Assembly: GCA_024710355.1 (NCBI GenBank)
Contig: JANJUX010000005.1
Span: forward strand, 1-60,860
Direction: 5' to 3'
Source of the DNA: Candidatus Rifleibacteriota bacterium
Lineage (GTDB): Bacteria; Muiribacteriota; Ozemobacteria; Ozemobacterales; Ozemobacteraceae
DNA: 60,860 bases
The position numbers and the translations under genes were made by a program. Below the pieces are notes generated by a model. That model saw nothing but the letters and a program-made list of their open reading frames with translations. It did not search any database and had not been told where the DNA came from. Shown one piece after another: positions 25,247 to 33,069 of this stretch; within the stretch, counting starts at the first letter, position 1; the number at the start of each line of letters is the position of its first letter.

Positions 25247-25272
25247 TCATAACAAAACTTGAGGAGGCATTT

Positions 25273-25947
25273 ATGCCAGTATTGCAATCTCTTTCTCAGC
25301 TTCTATTGCACGGTGACACAATCTTTGTAGTCAATCACCAGGGCGAGCCCTTCGCGCCAGTAAGGCCGATCACGGACAATCTCGGCATGGACTGGGGCAC
25401 TCAACAGCGAAAGCTATCCTACAATAAGGCTCGATGGGGCGTTGAGTATCTTACAGTATCTTCGGATGGTGGGCCGAAAAAGACTCTCTGTATTCCAGTC
25501 AAAAAACTTGTGGGATTTCTAGCTACTATCAGCCCTTTAAAAGTGGGCGAAGAATCGCGACCCCAAATTACCCAGTATAGAGAAAAATGCGATGAGGCCC
25601 TCTGGAACTACTGGACTACCGGCAGTGCAAAACACCCTGAATCACCCGTTTCTCAACCCCGCCAGCCCGATCTGCCTGGCGATGACCAAAAACCAAAGCA
25701 GCTTACACAAAGCGAATGTGATCTTCTTAACACCATCAAAGACCTCGACACCAGGAATCGTCGGCTTGCCAAAACTCTCAAAATGAACGAAGCGGCATAT
25801 ATTGATTTGCTCGAAAGGCATTCTGACCTTCTTCAAGCCCACCTTGAGGCGAAAACCAAGGCCATTTCTGCAGATTATGAAAGTAAATTGCAGTTTCTCC
25901 GAAACCAATTGGAATACAGTTTGAAAGGGCGTGTAAACCATGGCTGA
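25273..25947 (+). CDS. P22-type phage antirepressor
   Basis: 224 residues from the ATG at 25273 with GAGGAGG upstream. The N-terminal domain (about 10-115) matches the P22_AR_N family: LHGDTIFVVNHQGEPFAPVR, then LCIPVKKL and CDEALWNYWTT. The C-terminal third is coiled coil. Such proteins bind or block phage repressors and induce lytic or transposition genes, so a likely target is the S24 repressor (inference). It overlaps the next gene by 8 nt. Confidence 0.85.
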   Translation: MPVLQSLSQLLLHGDTIFVVNHQGEPFAPVRPITDNLGMDWGTQQRKLSYNKARWGVEYLTVSSDGGPKKTLCIPVKKLVGFLATISPLKVGEESRPQITQYREKCDEALWNYWTTGSAKHPESPVSQPRQPDLPGDDQKPKQLTQSECDLLNTIKDLDTRNRRLAKTLKMNEAAYIDLLERHSDLLQAHLEAKTKAISADYESKLQFLRNQLEYSLKGRVNHG

Positions 25948-26176
25948 TACCACCATATCACGAAAAAATCAGGGTTATGACACAACTGCAGCAGCCATCG
26001 AAAAACGTGAACTCAGAGACGAAATGTGGCGGGTATCGACTTCATTGCAGGCCGTTTCCGATCTGATGATTCCGAATGCTGATCTTAACGGGGTTAACCG
26101 TGAAGCTCTGGCCACACTGCTCAGCTACCTCACCGAAAGGCTCACTGACTTGATGACCCAGACCGATAAAAACTAA
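25940..26176 (+). CDS. Small duplicated protein, copy A
   Basis: 78 residues. The C-terminal 52 residues are nearly the same as those of the 26294 gene (DEMWRVSTSLQAVSDLMI, then NADLNGVNREALATLL). Predicted to be two amphipathic helices. It overlaps the antirepressor stop and ends before its own terminator. Function unknown. Confidence 0.65.
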   Translation: MADTTISRKNQGYDTTAAAIEKRELRDEMWRVSTSLQAVSDLMIPNADLNGVNREALATLLSYLTERLTDLMTQTDKN

Positions 26177-26192
26177 CTCCACCCGACCTTGA

Positions 26193-26218
26193 AGCCGACT
26201 GCCCGTCGGCTTTTTTTT
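26193..26218 (+). terminator. Terminator after copy A
   Basis: agccgac, 5-nt loop, gtcggct, then eight T residues. Confidence 0.85.
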
Positions 26219-26293
26219 ATTTTAGTGAAGTGCTTCACTTGGTTCAGCTAAGACACGCCCGGGTATTGTTTAAATAACAATCAGGAGGGCGAT

Positions 26294-26512
26294 ATGAAAG
26301 ATTCAGCCAGGATAAACGAAGAACAATCGACCAAACCGGTGATAGCAGTTAAAGACGAAATGTGGCGGGTATCAACTTCATTGCAGGCCGTTTCCGAACT
26401 GATGATTCCCAATGCCGACCTTAACGGGGTTAATCGTGAAGCTCTGGCCACACTGCTCGACTACCTCACCGAAAGACTCACCGACTTGATGACCCAGGCC
26501 GATAAAAGCTAA
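26294..26512 (+). CDS. Small duplicated protein, copy B
   Basis: 72 residues, strongly similar to copy A over the last 52. Its first residues (MKDSARINEEQS) instead match the start of the next gene (MKNSTRINEEQS), so it is a hybrid of its neighbours. AGGAGGGC precedes the ATG in a leader (caatcaggagggc) shared with the 26612 gene. Function unknown. Confidence 0.65.
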   Translation: MKDSARINEEQSTKPVIAVKDEMWRVSTSLQAVSELMIPNADLNGVNREALATLLDYLTERLTDLMTQADKS

Positions 26513-26528
26513 CTCGATACGGCCTCTA

Positions 26529-26551
26529 AGCCGACTACCCGGCGGCTTTTT
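26529..26551 (+). terminator. Terminator after copy B
   Basis: agccg / cggct stem with a 9-nt loop and a T-rich tail; similar in sequence to the terminator at 26193. Confidence 0.65.
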
Positions 26552-26611
26552 CGCTTAGTTCAGCTATGACGCAACCGGATATTATTCAAAAAAAACAATC
26601 AGGAGGGCATT

Positions 26612-27346
26612 ATGAAAAATTCAACCAGAATAAACGAAGAACAATCGGCCGAATTGATGATGGTAACGGGTCTTCAAGACCGGTGCAAAGAGATGTCAGG
26701 GAAGGTTAATTCCCTTCAGCGGGCTATTTCCGATCAGGAAGAAATAAAAGCCAAGGCAAGATCGGCTGTTCCGTCGATGCAGAGTCTGAACAATGAACGT
26801 GAAAACCTTCTTGCAAAAATCGCACTCGGCGAAGCTTCACAAAAAGACCTGGAAAGCTTCGACAAGAAATACGCCAAAGAACTGACGGCAACCCGCGAAG
26901 CCAGGCAGCTTTCGGAAAGCATTATTTCGTCTGCAGACCAGACTATTGCCGGCCTTCGCAGATGCCTTAACAATGCAGAACTTGAATTAACCACCCTGAC
27001 AGATCAGAAAGACTCTGCCCGTCTCGACTTTCTCAGAAGCGAAGTCGAAAAAGTTGGGGCTGAATATCTTGAACTGGCCTATGCCTTAACAGAAAAATAC
27101 AAAAGAATCGTCGGCCTTGAGGGTTTGATGCGAAAATTCACAGCAAACCCCAACATCAGAACCGTCAACAGCGGCATTTTCAAGATACCGATGTTTAATT
27201 TACCTGCTTTCAAAAGCCTGCTGCAGAAAGAGCCGGCAGGAATCTTTCCTGATGCCGATGTTGCAGCGAGTTTCCATTCTATGCTCAAAACTTTCATGGA
27301 TTCTGAAAAGGAAAGAGTGGCCGAACTTGGTGTTGACCTGGATTAA
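26612..27346 (+). CDS. Hypothetical coiled-coil protein
   Basis: 244 residues. Long heptad regions (about 15-150, for example KDLESFDKKYAKELTATREA) precede a small C-terminal domain. The first 12 residues and the leader are shared with copy B, a sign that local duplication swapped a common start onto different bodies. It has the SD caggagggc. Function unknown. Confidence 0.65.
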   Translation: MKNSTRINEEQSAELMMVTGLQDRCKEMSGKVNSLQRAISDQEEIKAKARSAVPSMQSLNNERENLLAKIALGEASQKDLESFDKKYAKELTATREARQLSESIISSADQTIAGLRRCLNNAELELTTLTDQKDSARLDFLRSEVEKVGAEYLELAYALTEKYKRIVGLEGLMRKFTANPNIRTVNSGIFKIPMFNLPAFKSLLQKEPAGIFPDADVAASFHSMLKTFMDSEKERVAELGVDLD

Positions 27347-27369
27347 AATTTGCATCTGGAGGCAAACGT

Positions 27370-27696
27370 GTGAAAGTCAGCGATGAAGTGCCTGAGGTTC
27401 TAATGGTTCTCGAAGAATCTATAAGAGACTCGCTTTTAGAGCTGGGGTTGCCACCTGAAGACGCCAACATAATTGCCTCTAAAGCCGTATGTGAGACTGC
27501 ACAAAAATTCGGCGGCGATTGTGTTTATATCCCCAGGAATGTGATGTTCAATATCGTCAGGCGCAACGGAATTCTTTTCAAAGAGTATGACAGCGGGGTT
27601 CCACTAAAGGCCCTCGCAAGAAAATACTCTGTTAGCGAAAGAAGAATTTATCAAATCATCGCATCTCACAATTCTCAAACGCGGAAAAGCCGGTGA
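27370..27696 (+). CDS. Mor-family transcription activator
   Basis: 108 residues from a GTG with TGGAGG upstream. It has the Mor/C family layout: an N-terminal dimerisation part and a C-terminal HTH (KALARKYSVSERRIYQIIAS). In phage Mu, Mor turns on middle transcription. Here it sits directly before, and overlaps by 4 nt, the portal gene. Confidence 0.85.
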   Translation: MKVSDEVPEVLMVLEESIRDSLLELGLPPEDANIIASKAVCETAQKFGGDCVYIPRNVMFNIVRRNGILFKEYDSGVPLKALARKYSVSERRIYQIIASHNSQTRKSR

Positions 27697-28922
27697 GAAA
27701 TAAAACTCACTCTATGCAAACATGGAGCCTAAGAATGGCAAAAGTTGAGCAAAAGACAGCAATGCGGGCACTGACGGTTGAGATAGCTCATCTCAGAGAC
27801 GAAGTGCCGATGTTCGGCGGCGTGTTGCCAAACCCCGATAAGGTGTTGTCAGCGCGTGGCGGTGGCAAGGGCCTTGAAATCTACGAGAATCTTGAAGCCG
27901 ATGCACATGTCAGAGCCGTCATCAACAAAAGAAAGCGGGCGGTCATTTCTCGCGAGTGGGTTGTCAATCCCGGTGATGATACGCCCTTGGGGAAGGAAGC
28001 TGCCGGCATGGTAAGAAGACATCTTGCCGCTATTGGCCTTGATCGAATAACCGTGGGGTTTCTCGATGCAATCATGAAGGGTTATGCCGTAGGTGAAGTC
28101 ATGTGGGCCGTTGAAAATGGCGAAATCAAGCCAGCGGCTGTCAGGCTTAGAGACCCGAAGCGCTTTGTTTTTACTGTCAACAAAGATGGTGCGGTCGAAT
28201 TGCGCCTGCTGACTCAACAAAGCCCCTCGACCGGCATCGAACTGCCGGAAGAAAAATTTATCGTATTCACGCCTGAAAAGCGCTCTGAGAATCCTTATGG
28301 CTTTGCCCTTGGCAATAGTCTTTTCTGGCCTGTTTTTTTCAAACGCAAGGGTATTACTTTCTGGCTGACCTTTTGTGACAAATACGGCAATCCGACCTGT
28401 GTCGGCACTTATCCGGCCAGCGCGAGCAGAGAAGACAAAACATGCCTGCGCGAAGCTCTGCAGGCGATTGCGAATGATTCCGGTATAGTCGTTCCCCAGG
28501 GAATGGAAATCAAGTTGCTCGAAGCGGCCCGTAGCGGTATCGACAGTTACGAAAAGCTTGTCAGATATATGGACGAGCAAATATCTGAAGTCGTTCTTGG
28601 CGAAACCGGAACCACGAACCAGAGCGGCACCGGCGGCAGTAACGCCCGTGATCGTGTGGGCAACGAAGTGCGCCTTGAAACAGCCAAAGCCGATGCCGAT
28701 GCTCTTTGTGAAGTTTTGAATAATACCCTGGTTAAATGGATAATCGACCAGAATATGCCCGGTGCGCCGCTCCCGAAGGTCTGGCGTGATTTTGAAGATA
28801 AAGAAGACCAGGTGGAAAAGGCTGGTCGTGACGTAAAACTCACCCAGGTCGGGGTTAAATTCACAAAGAGCTACTACATGCGGGAATACAACCTGCAGGA
28901 AGATGATTTTGAGCTGACTTAG
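27693..28922 (+). CDS. Mu gp29-like portal protein (DUF935)
   Basis: 409 residues from a GTG overlapping the Mor stop. It has the DUF935 pattern: DPKRFVFTVN, FTPEKRSENPYGFALGNSLF, the QISEVVLGETGT segment and GSNARDRVGNEVR. In Mu this forms the head portal. The protein is shorter than Mu gp29 (about 510 residues), lacking part of the C-terminus. No terminase or capsid genes flank it, so it is either a relic or a repurposed portal. The frame is intact. Confidence 0.88.
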   Translation: MRNKTHSMQTWSLRMAKVEQKTAMRALTVEIAHLRDEVPMFGGVLPNPDKVLSARGGGKGLEIYENLEADAHVRAVINKRKRAVISREWVVNPGDDTPLGKEAAGMVRRHLAAIGLDRITVGFLDAIMKGYAVGEVMWAVENGEIKPAAVRLRDPKRFVFTVNKDGAVELRLLTQQSPSTGIELPEEKFIVFTPEKRSENPYGFALGNSLFWPVFFKRKGITFWLTFCDKYGNPTCVGTYPASASREDKTCLREALQAIANDSGIVVPQGMEIKLLEAARSGIDSYEKLVRYMDEQISEVVLGETGTTNQSGTGGSNARDRVGNEVRLETAKADADALCEVLNNTLVKWIIDQNMPGAPLPKVWRDFEDKEDQVEKAGRDVKLTQVGVKFTKSYYMREYNLQEDDFELT

Positions 28923-28967
28923 CCATCAGCTGCGCCTCTTTTACGGTTGCACGCTCTCCTTCTGATT

Positions 28968-29006
28968 ACCTCCTGGGTTGATTTTAAAGGCCCAGGAGGT
29001 TTTCTT
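28968..29006 (+). terminator. Terminator of the Mor-portal transcript
   Basis: acctcctggg pairs with cccaggaggt around a 13-nt loop, followed by tttctt. It stands in a 460-bp spacer (28923-29382) that also holds the promoter at 29231; I see no gene in the rest. Confidence 0.8.
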
Positions 29007-29230
29007 ATGCCTGATTAAGCCTGGCCAATTTCGAGTCTTTATTGCCGGCTGACAATTCTGACGGGCAAGGCCTTTTAAAACACCCTCAGAAATCGCCGGA
29101 AATGTACTAAATTTTGATTTCTTTGCCTTCGTCGACATTTCCCCCGGCTTTCGTCATAAAACACCAAATATGGGCCGTATTCTCGTTTTTCTTTCACCAG
29201 CTCAAGCCAGGTAACTTGCCTTGATCATTT

Positions 29231-29260
29231 TTGTGGTGATGAAGGGGAAGATGTTATAAT
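29231..29260 (+). promoter_or_regulatory. Predicted promoter of the 29383 gene
   Basis: TTGTGG, 18 nt, TATAAT. A leader of about 115 nt follows, with gtaggt (29283) able to pair with gcctac (29363) just before the ribosome-binding site. Confidence 0.5.
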
Positions 29261-29382
29261 CACCAAGGCCAACGAATCCCACGTAGGTATAAGTTTGGGC
29301 CAAATATAGCGTGCCAGACCCGGCCAGTGAGAATGAGCGATAACGATTGAGCCGGCAGCTTTGCCTACAGGAGGAGCAAAAG

Positions 29383-29589
29383 ATGAGTCAAAAACAGTTT
29401 CAGAAGGAATTTCTTCGAATTCTGGATGAGTCTATTGCCGAGTCCGACGCGTTGGCGAAGAAATATCTCAAGGATGGCATGGACAGCCACCCGGCCGAAT
29501 TCAAGGCAATTCGCGACAAGCATTACAAACGCGTCCAGGAACTTTGTTTGAAGCATGTTGCCAAACCGGAAGAAGTTGAAAGCGAATGA
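29383..29589 (+). CDS. Small hypothetical helical protein
   Basis: 68 residues from the ATG at 29383, with AGGAGGAG upstream; the frame is open to 29347. It is rich in charged residues and alpha-helical (FLRILDESIAESDALAKKYL). It has its own promoter. No family is recognised. The spacer 29590-29816 after it shows no gene. Confidence 0.5.
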   Translation: MSQKQFQKEFLRILDESIAESDALAKKYLKDGMDSHPAEFKAIRDKHYKRVQELCLKHVAKPEEVESE

Positions 29590-29816
29590 CGATTGAACTG
29601 GCAGTTGATGACAGACAGGCGAAGCAGCCGCTAAATGCAATGGTCAGAAACATGACCAACCGACCAATTTCAAATATCAGTTACGCCTTTTAGGAAACCA
29701 TGCGTTTTTACGCCAAAGCTTGGATTAGTCAGGTTAAAACATTTTTTGTGGCTCAAACAGCATAAGCAGTTTATACTAACAAATTACTATCTGATTCTAT
29801 TTTATGAGGAAGAAAA

Positions 29817-31838
29817 ATGGATCTGCCTGTAGAGTATTACGTAAGTCAGATTGACCTATCTCCTTCAGACGCATTTCTGCCTTTGTTCGAGACCGTTGTA
29901 AATGCAGTTATCAGCTTGCAACAAACCAATGGGAAATTTGAGAAAAAGATTGAAATACATATTGAACGAGAAGACGAGCCAGATAATAAAGAAGAAAAGA
30001 TTAAAACAAATCTACTGGATGATTACAAGCCCATAAAATCAATCAAAGTTATTGACAATGGCGAGGGATTTAGCCCTGCCAATTTGAAGTCCTACCAGAC
30101 TGCATATACTCGCAAAAACATTAATTTTGGATGCAAAGGCGTTGGACGATTCACCATTTTAGCAGCATTCGAAAAGATAGAAATAGAAAGCATCTATGTT
30201 GAAGGCGATAAGTACAAGGAAATTCAGCTCGATTTTGACCAAGCAAACGAAGTTCTAGTCAAAAACCTGTGCGACTCTGAGGCTAATCAGAGGAAAACTA
30301 TTGTTTCTCTCAAGAATCTTTATAATAAAACCTTGAAAGACGCTACAGCAAAATCTATAGATCAAATTGCCGAAGAGCTCATGAGTCACTGTTTGATTTT
30401 TTATCTTTGCAACAATTTACCAGAAATTGAATTTCATGAGTCTGGCCAGGACAAGCCATATTTGCTCTCTGAAAAATTTGAAAGCCTCAAAAAAGATCGA
30501 GAAAGAGAATTCAAATTAGGTGGAGAGAGCTTTAATTGCTACATAACGAAGTCTGAAAGAACAAAAAACAGAAAGAATCACTATTCGCATTATTGCGCAA
30601 ATTCAAGAGTTGTAGGTGGTGGAAAAAATCTTGCCACAATAAACAGTCTTTTTATGTATCCCTTATTGGATAGTGGGAATGACTACTTTCTTGACGTTTA
30701 TGTCGTCTCTAATTACCTCGATAAGAAAGTTTTCAATGCTAGAAATGGCTTTTCAATTCCTCATGACAAACGTAGCCAACTCTTTGAGCCAGACTGCATT
30801 ACTTTTGATGAAATTGATCAAAGACTTGTTGATATTCTCGCTCAAGAATACAGTGGATATGCTAAAGATACTCAAGCAAAGAATATTATCAGAGTGAAAA
30901 GATATATCACCGAGCATGCTCCTCAATATTCGAGGTTTCTTAACAGGCCTGAAATATTGAACTCTATACCAGCCAATCTTTCAGAAGATAAGTTGGATGA
31001 GTTTCTTCATAAACTAGCCTTCAAAGAAAAACAAAAAATAGATAAGAAAATCAAAGAGTTCATTGAAAAGCAGGAAATAAATGAAGCGTCTATTTCTGAA
31101 GTAAAATCTGAACTGGCGGAAAAAAACGCTCTAGACAAAGATAGCCTTGCTGATTATATGTCCAGAAGAAAAGCAATAATTGAGATTTTCAAAAAATTTC
31201 TAGAGGCCGATCAAAATGGTGATTATCGGCTCGAAAAGCATTTACATAACTTGATTTTCCCGATGGGATTTAACGGCGATTACTTGGATTACCACAACCA
31301 TAACCTTTGGTTGCTTGATGAAAGATTCACAACCTATCATTTTGTTGGGTCAAATACTCCAATTTGCCAAATGACTACCAAAGGTAGTGATGAGAGACCA
31401 GACATAACGATGTTTAACAACCCCATTAGTTTTGGTTCAAATCCATTGGGGCAATTGCAAGCAATGGTAATTTTCGAATTCAAAAGACCCGGTGAGGTTG
31501 CCTACAACATGCCCAAAAATTCATTTCAATGGGATTTTGAGTTTCTTATAAAAGACTATTTTAATGAATTCATTTATGGGCAGGATAATAGAAACCAAAA
31601 GGGACGACAGGTTATTGTTGAAAAAAGCACTCCTAAATTTGGTTATATCGTAGTGGACTTTATCCCGCCCAAACTCAAGGAATACAACATTGACCAAGGC
31701 TACAAAGTTACTCCATTTGGGACTCTGTTCAAACCAAAGCCGGAGCTAAACCTGCACATAGAGGTTATAACTTTCGAGCAGCTTATTAAGGCGGTAGAAG
31801 ATAGGCACGCACCATTTTTCGATAAGCTTTTCTCGTAA
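29817..31838 (+). CDS. GHKL ATPase fused to a PD-(D/E)XK nuclease-like domain; candidate defence protein
   Basis: 673 residues. The N-terminal GHKL ATPase fold has E25 and N29 in the N-box (LFETVVNAV), D80 in the G1 box (IDNGEG) and the lid glycines G105-G110 (GCKGVGRF). A helical middle (about 370-480) follows. The C-terminal domain has P528-D529 (ERPDIT) and E554-F-K556 (VIFEFKRP), a textbook PD-(24)-ExK nuclease pattern. The gene is clearly more AT-rich than its neighbours and lies at the right end of the element, the usual place for cargo. MORC-like GHKL ATPases occur in restriction systems; phage or plasmid defence is an inference. AGGA precedes the ATG. Confidence 0.75.
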   Translation: MDLPVEYYVSQIDLSPSDAFLPLFETVVNAVISLQQTNGKFEKKIEIHIEREDEPDNKEEKIKTNLLDDYKPIKSIKVIDNGEGFSPANLKSYQTAYTRKNINFGCKGVGRFTILAAFEKIEIESIYVEGDKYKEIQLDFDQANEVLVKNLCDSEANQRKTIVSLKNLYNKTLKDATAKSIDQIAEELMSHCLIFYLCNNLPEIEFHESGQDKPYLLSEKFESLKKDREREFKLGGESFNCYITKSERTKNRKNHYSHYCANSRVVGGGKNLATINSLFMYPLLDSGNDYFLDVYVVSNYLDKKVFNARNGFSIPHDKRSQLFEPDCITFDEIDQRLVDILAQEYSGYAKDTQAKNIIRVKRYITEHAPQYSRFLNRPEILNSIPANLSEDKLDEFLHKLAFKEKQKIDKKIKEFIEKQEINEASISEVKSELAEKNALDKDSLADYMSRRKAIIEIFKKFLEADQNGDYRLEKHLHNLIFPMGFNGDYLDYHNHNLWLLDERFTTYHFVGSNTPICQMTTKGSDERPDITMFNNPISFGSNPLGQLQAMVIFEFKRPGEVAYNMPKNSFQWDFEFLIKDYFNEFIYGQDNRNQKGRQVIVEKSTPKFGYIVVDFIPPKLKEYNIDQGYKVTPFGTLFKPKPELNLHIEVITFEQLIKAVEDRHAPFFDKLFS

Positions 31839-31891
31839 TGAGTCGCTTGAAAACAAGATTAAGCTAGTTTCAAATTACCAGACGATACATT

Positions 31892-32042
31892 TTAGTCAAA
31901 TCATGTGTCTTTTTATGTGAGGTCATCTGGTTCTAAAAGTGAAATCATTTGTCCATTAATCCAGAACCATATGACTTTTTACAAGATGATTTGACTATGA
32001 AAACTATGTGACAATAATATGAAAACCATGTGACATTTTACA
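31892..32042 (-). repeat. Right-end site array with mixed orientations
   Basis: Minus-strand copies start at 32034 (gtcacatggttttc), 32012 (gtcacatagttttc), 31975 (gtcatatggttctgg), 31954 (ggacaaatgatttc) and 31910 (agacacatgatttgact). Plus-strand copies lie at 31922 (gtcatctggttct) and 31984 (agatgatttgactat). The 31922 and 31975 copies, and the 31910 and 31984 copies, form nested inverted pairs. Two possible termini end in ttttaca (31983 and 32042). Confidence 0.65.
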
Positions 32043-32048
32043 AAATTG

Positions 32049-32077
32049 TTGACTTCGACGGCAGAGAATGGTAGTAT
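32049..32077 (+). promoter_or_regulatory. tRNA-Val promoter
   Basis: TTGACT, 17 nt, TAGTAT, with the transcription start expected about 7 nt before the mature tRNA. The -35 box begins 7 nt from the proposed right terminus of the mobile element. Confidence 0.75.
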
Positions 32078-32090
32078 GAACTTCACGTAA

Positions 32091-32165
32091 AGGCTCGTAG
32101 CTCAGTTTGGTTAGAGCACCACGTTGACATCGTGGGGGTCAGCGGTTCAAGTCCGCTCGGGCCTA
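32091..32165 (+). tRNA. tRNA-Val (anticodon GAC)
   Basis: 75 nt folding as a complete cloverleaf: acceptor aggctcg/cgggcct, D-arm gctc/gagc, anticodon arm ccacg-ttgacat-cgtgg giving GAC, and T-arm agcgg-ttcaagt-ccgct. The CCA end is not encoded. Confidence 0.92.
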
Positions 32166-32197
32166 TTTTTTATTGCCATTTTTCTGGAGATTTTCGC

Positions 32198-32965
32198 TTG
32201 TCTGAAACCAGCACCCTGCTCGATAAGATCAGAATCGTTCTGGTTGAACCCCAGGGCGCCCTCAATGTCGGTGCCACATGCCGGGCCATGAAGAATTTCG
32301 GTCTGCGCGACCTGACGGTGGTTCGCCCCGGCTGCGAAATGAACATTGACGCCATAAAAATGGCCATGCACTCTACCGACATTCTTGAAAGCGCCAAAGT
32401 CGTGCAGACTATTCCTGAAGCCATCTCAGGCAGCGTTCTGGTGCTGGGCACCGCCAATCGCAGAGGCGAGTATCACGAGCCCAATTACACGGTCCGCGAA
32501 GGTCTCGAACGTATCGGCGAGGCACTCAAAGGCGGCCCGGTCTCAATTCTGTTCGGGCGCGAAGAATGGGGCCTGACAAAAGACGATCTTCAGCACACCA
32601 TGGGCACGATGCGCATCGTCACTGACATTGGCTGCACTTCGCTGAATCTTTCGCAGGCAGTCATGCTGATCGCTTATGAGCTTTACCAGAAATTCGGCAA
32701 TCCGGTGCCGATGCCGAAAGCCCAGGCTGACGACCCCTACGAGCAACCGGCCACGACCGATGAAATTGCCCGCCTTTACGCGCACATGGAAAGAGTCCTG
32801 AATATGTGTGAGTTTCTGCCGCTGGTTAACCCCGACGGGCTTTTTCAGGTTATCCGGGCATTTTTTCACCGTTCTGCCCCCACTCTTCGTGAAGTAAACA
32901 TCCTCATGGGCATGTTTTCCAATCTAAACGGCTTCATGAAAAAGTACGTGCGCAAGAAAGACTGA
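32198..32965 (+). CDS. TrmJ-like tRNA 2'-O-methyltransferase (SpoU family)
   Basis: 255 residues from a TTG at 32198 with TGGAG upstream; upstream in-frame codons overlap the tRNA, so the longer start at 32132 is unlikely. It has the SPOUT motifs: VEPQGALNVGATCRAMKNFG at the start, SILFGREEWGLT, and CTSLNLSQAVMLIAYEL with the knot. The C-terminal extension (LRxVNILMG-type) is typical of TrmJ, which methylates position 32 of tRNAs using SAM. Its position just after a tRNA suggests a shared transcript. Confidence 0.88.
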   Translation: MSETSTLLDKIRIVLVEPQGALNVGATCRAMKNFGLRDLTVVRPGCEMNIDAIKMAMHSTDILESAKVVQTIPEAISGSVLVLGTANRRGEYHEPNYTVREGLERIGEALKGGPVSILFGREEWGLTKDDLQHTMGTMRIVTDIGCTSLNLSQAVMLIAYELYQKFGNPVPMPKAQADDPYEQPATTDEIARLYAHMERVLNMCEFLPLVNPDGLFQVIRAFFHRSAPTLREVNILMGMFSNLNGFMKKYVRKKD

Positions 32966-33069
32966 CCTCCCCCGCCCGCCTTTAAGACAAAATCACGGAC
33001 CGGCTGCACGGTTTGTGCTAAATTGTCGTAGTAAATTGTTGGCGCAGATTACCTTGAAGGTTCAGAAAC

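Larger units (their letters stand above)
18715..32042. mobile_element. Reduced Mu-like transposable element (13.3 kb)
   Basis: Gene content is Mu-like: S24 repressor, Ner-like HTH, MuA-like transposase, MuB-like ATPase, Mor activator and gp29-type portal. Terminase, capsid, tail and lysis genes are missing. Proposed termini are inverted: left tgtgaagagtcagatggttc from 18715, right (reading inward on the minus strand) tgtaaaatgtcacatggttt from 32042. Both begin TGT and carry the same GTCAnATGGTT core. No matching 5-bp duplication flanks these bases (ccagg left, aaatt right), so the exact ends or later rearrangement remain open. The spacer 18512-18941 holds only this end, plus the antiporter leader. 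Confidence 0.7.

Noticed and set aside
27849..28580. 243-codon minus-strand frame inside the portal gene
   Set aside because: The plus strand encodes a recognisable DUF935 protein; the antisense frame has no known motif.
28941..29138. 65-codon minus-strand frame between portal and 29383 genes
   Set aside because: It overlaps a plus-strand terminator and has no properly spaced ribosome-binding site; it is lysine-rich but otherwise featureless.
29283..29374. Second structured leader RNA before the 29383 gene
   Set aside because: Only one 6-bp pairing (gtaggt/gcctac) is evident; too little to call an RNA element.
18715..32042. CRISPR-associated or Tn7-like transposon
   Set aside because: There are no cas genes, spacer array, TniQ/TnsD or TnsA-like genes; the repressor, Ner, Mor and portal genes point to a Mu-like origin.
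18710..32047. Target-site duplication of the element
   Set aside because: I compared the 5 bp outside each candidate terminus (ccagg; aaatt or agatg) and found no match, so none is claimed.
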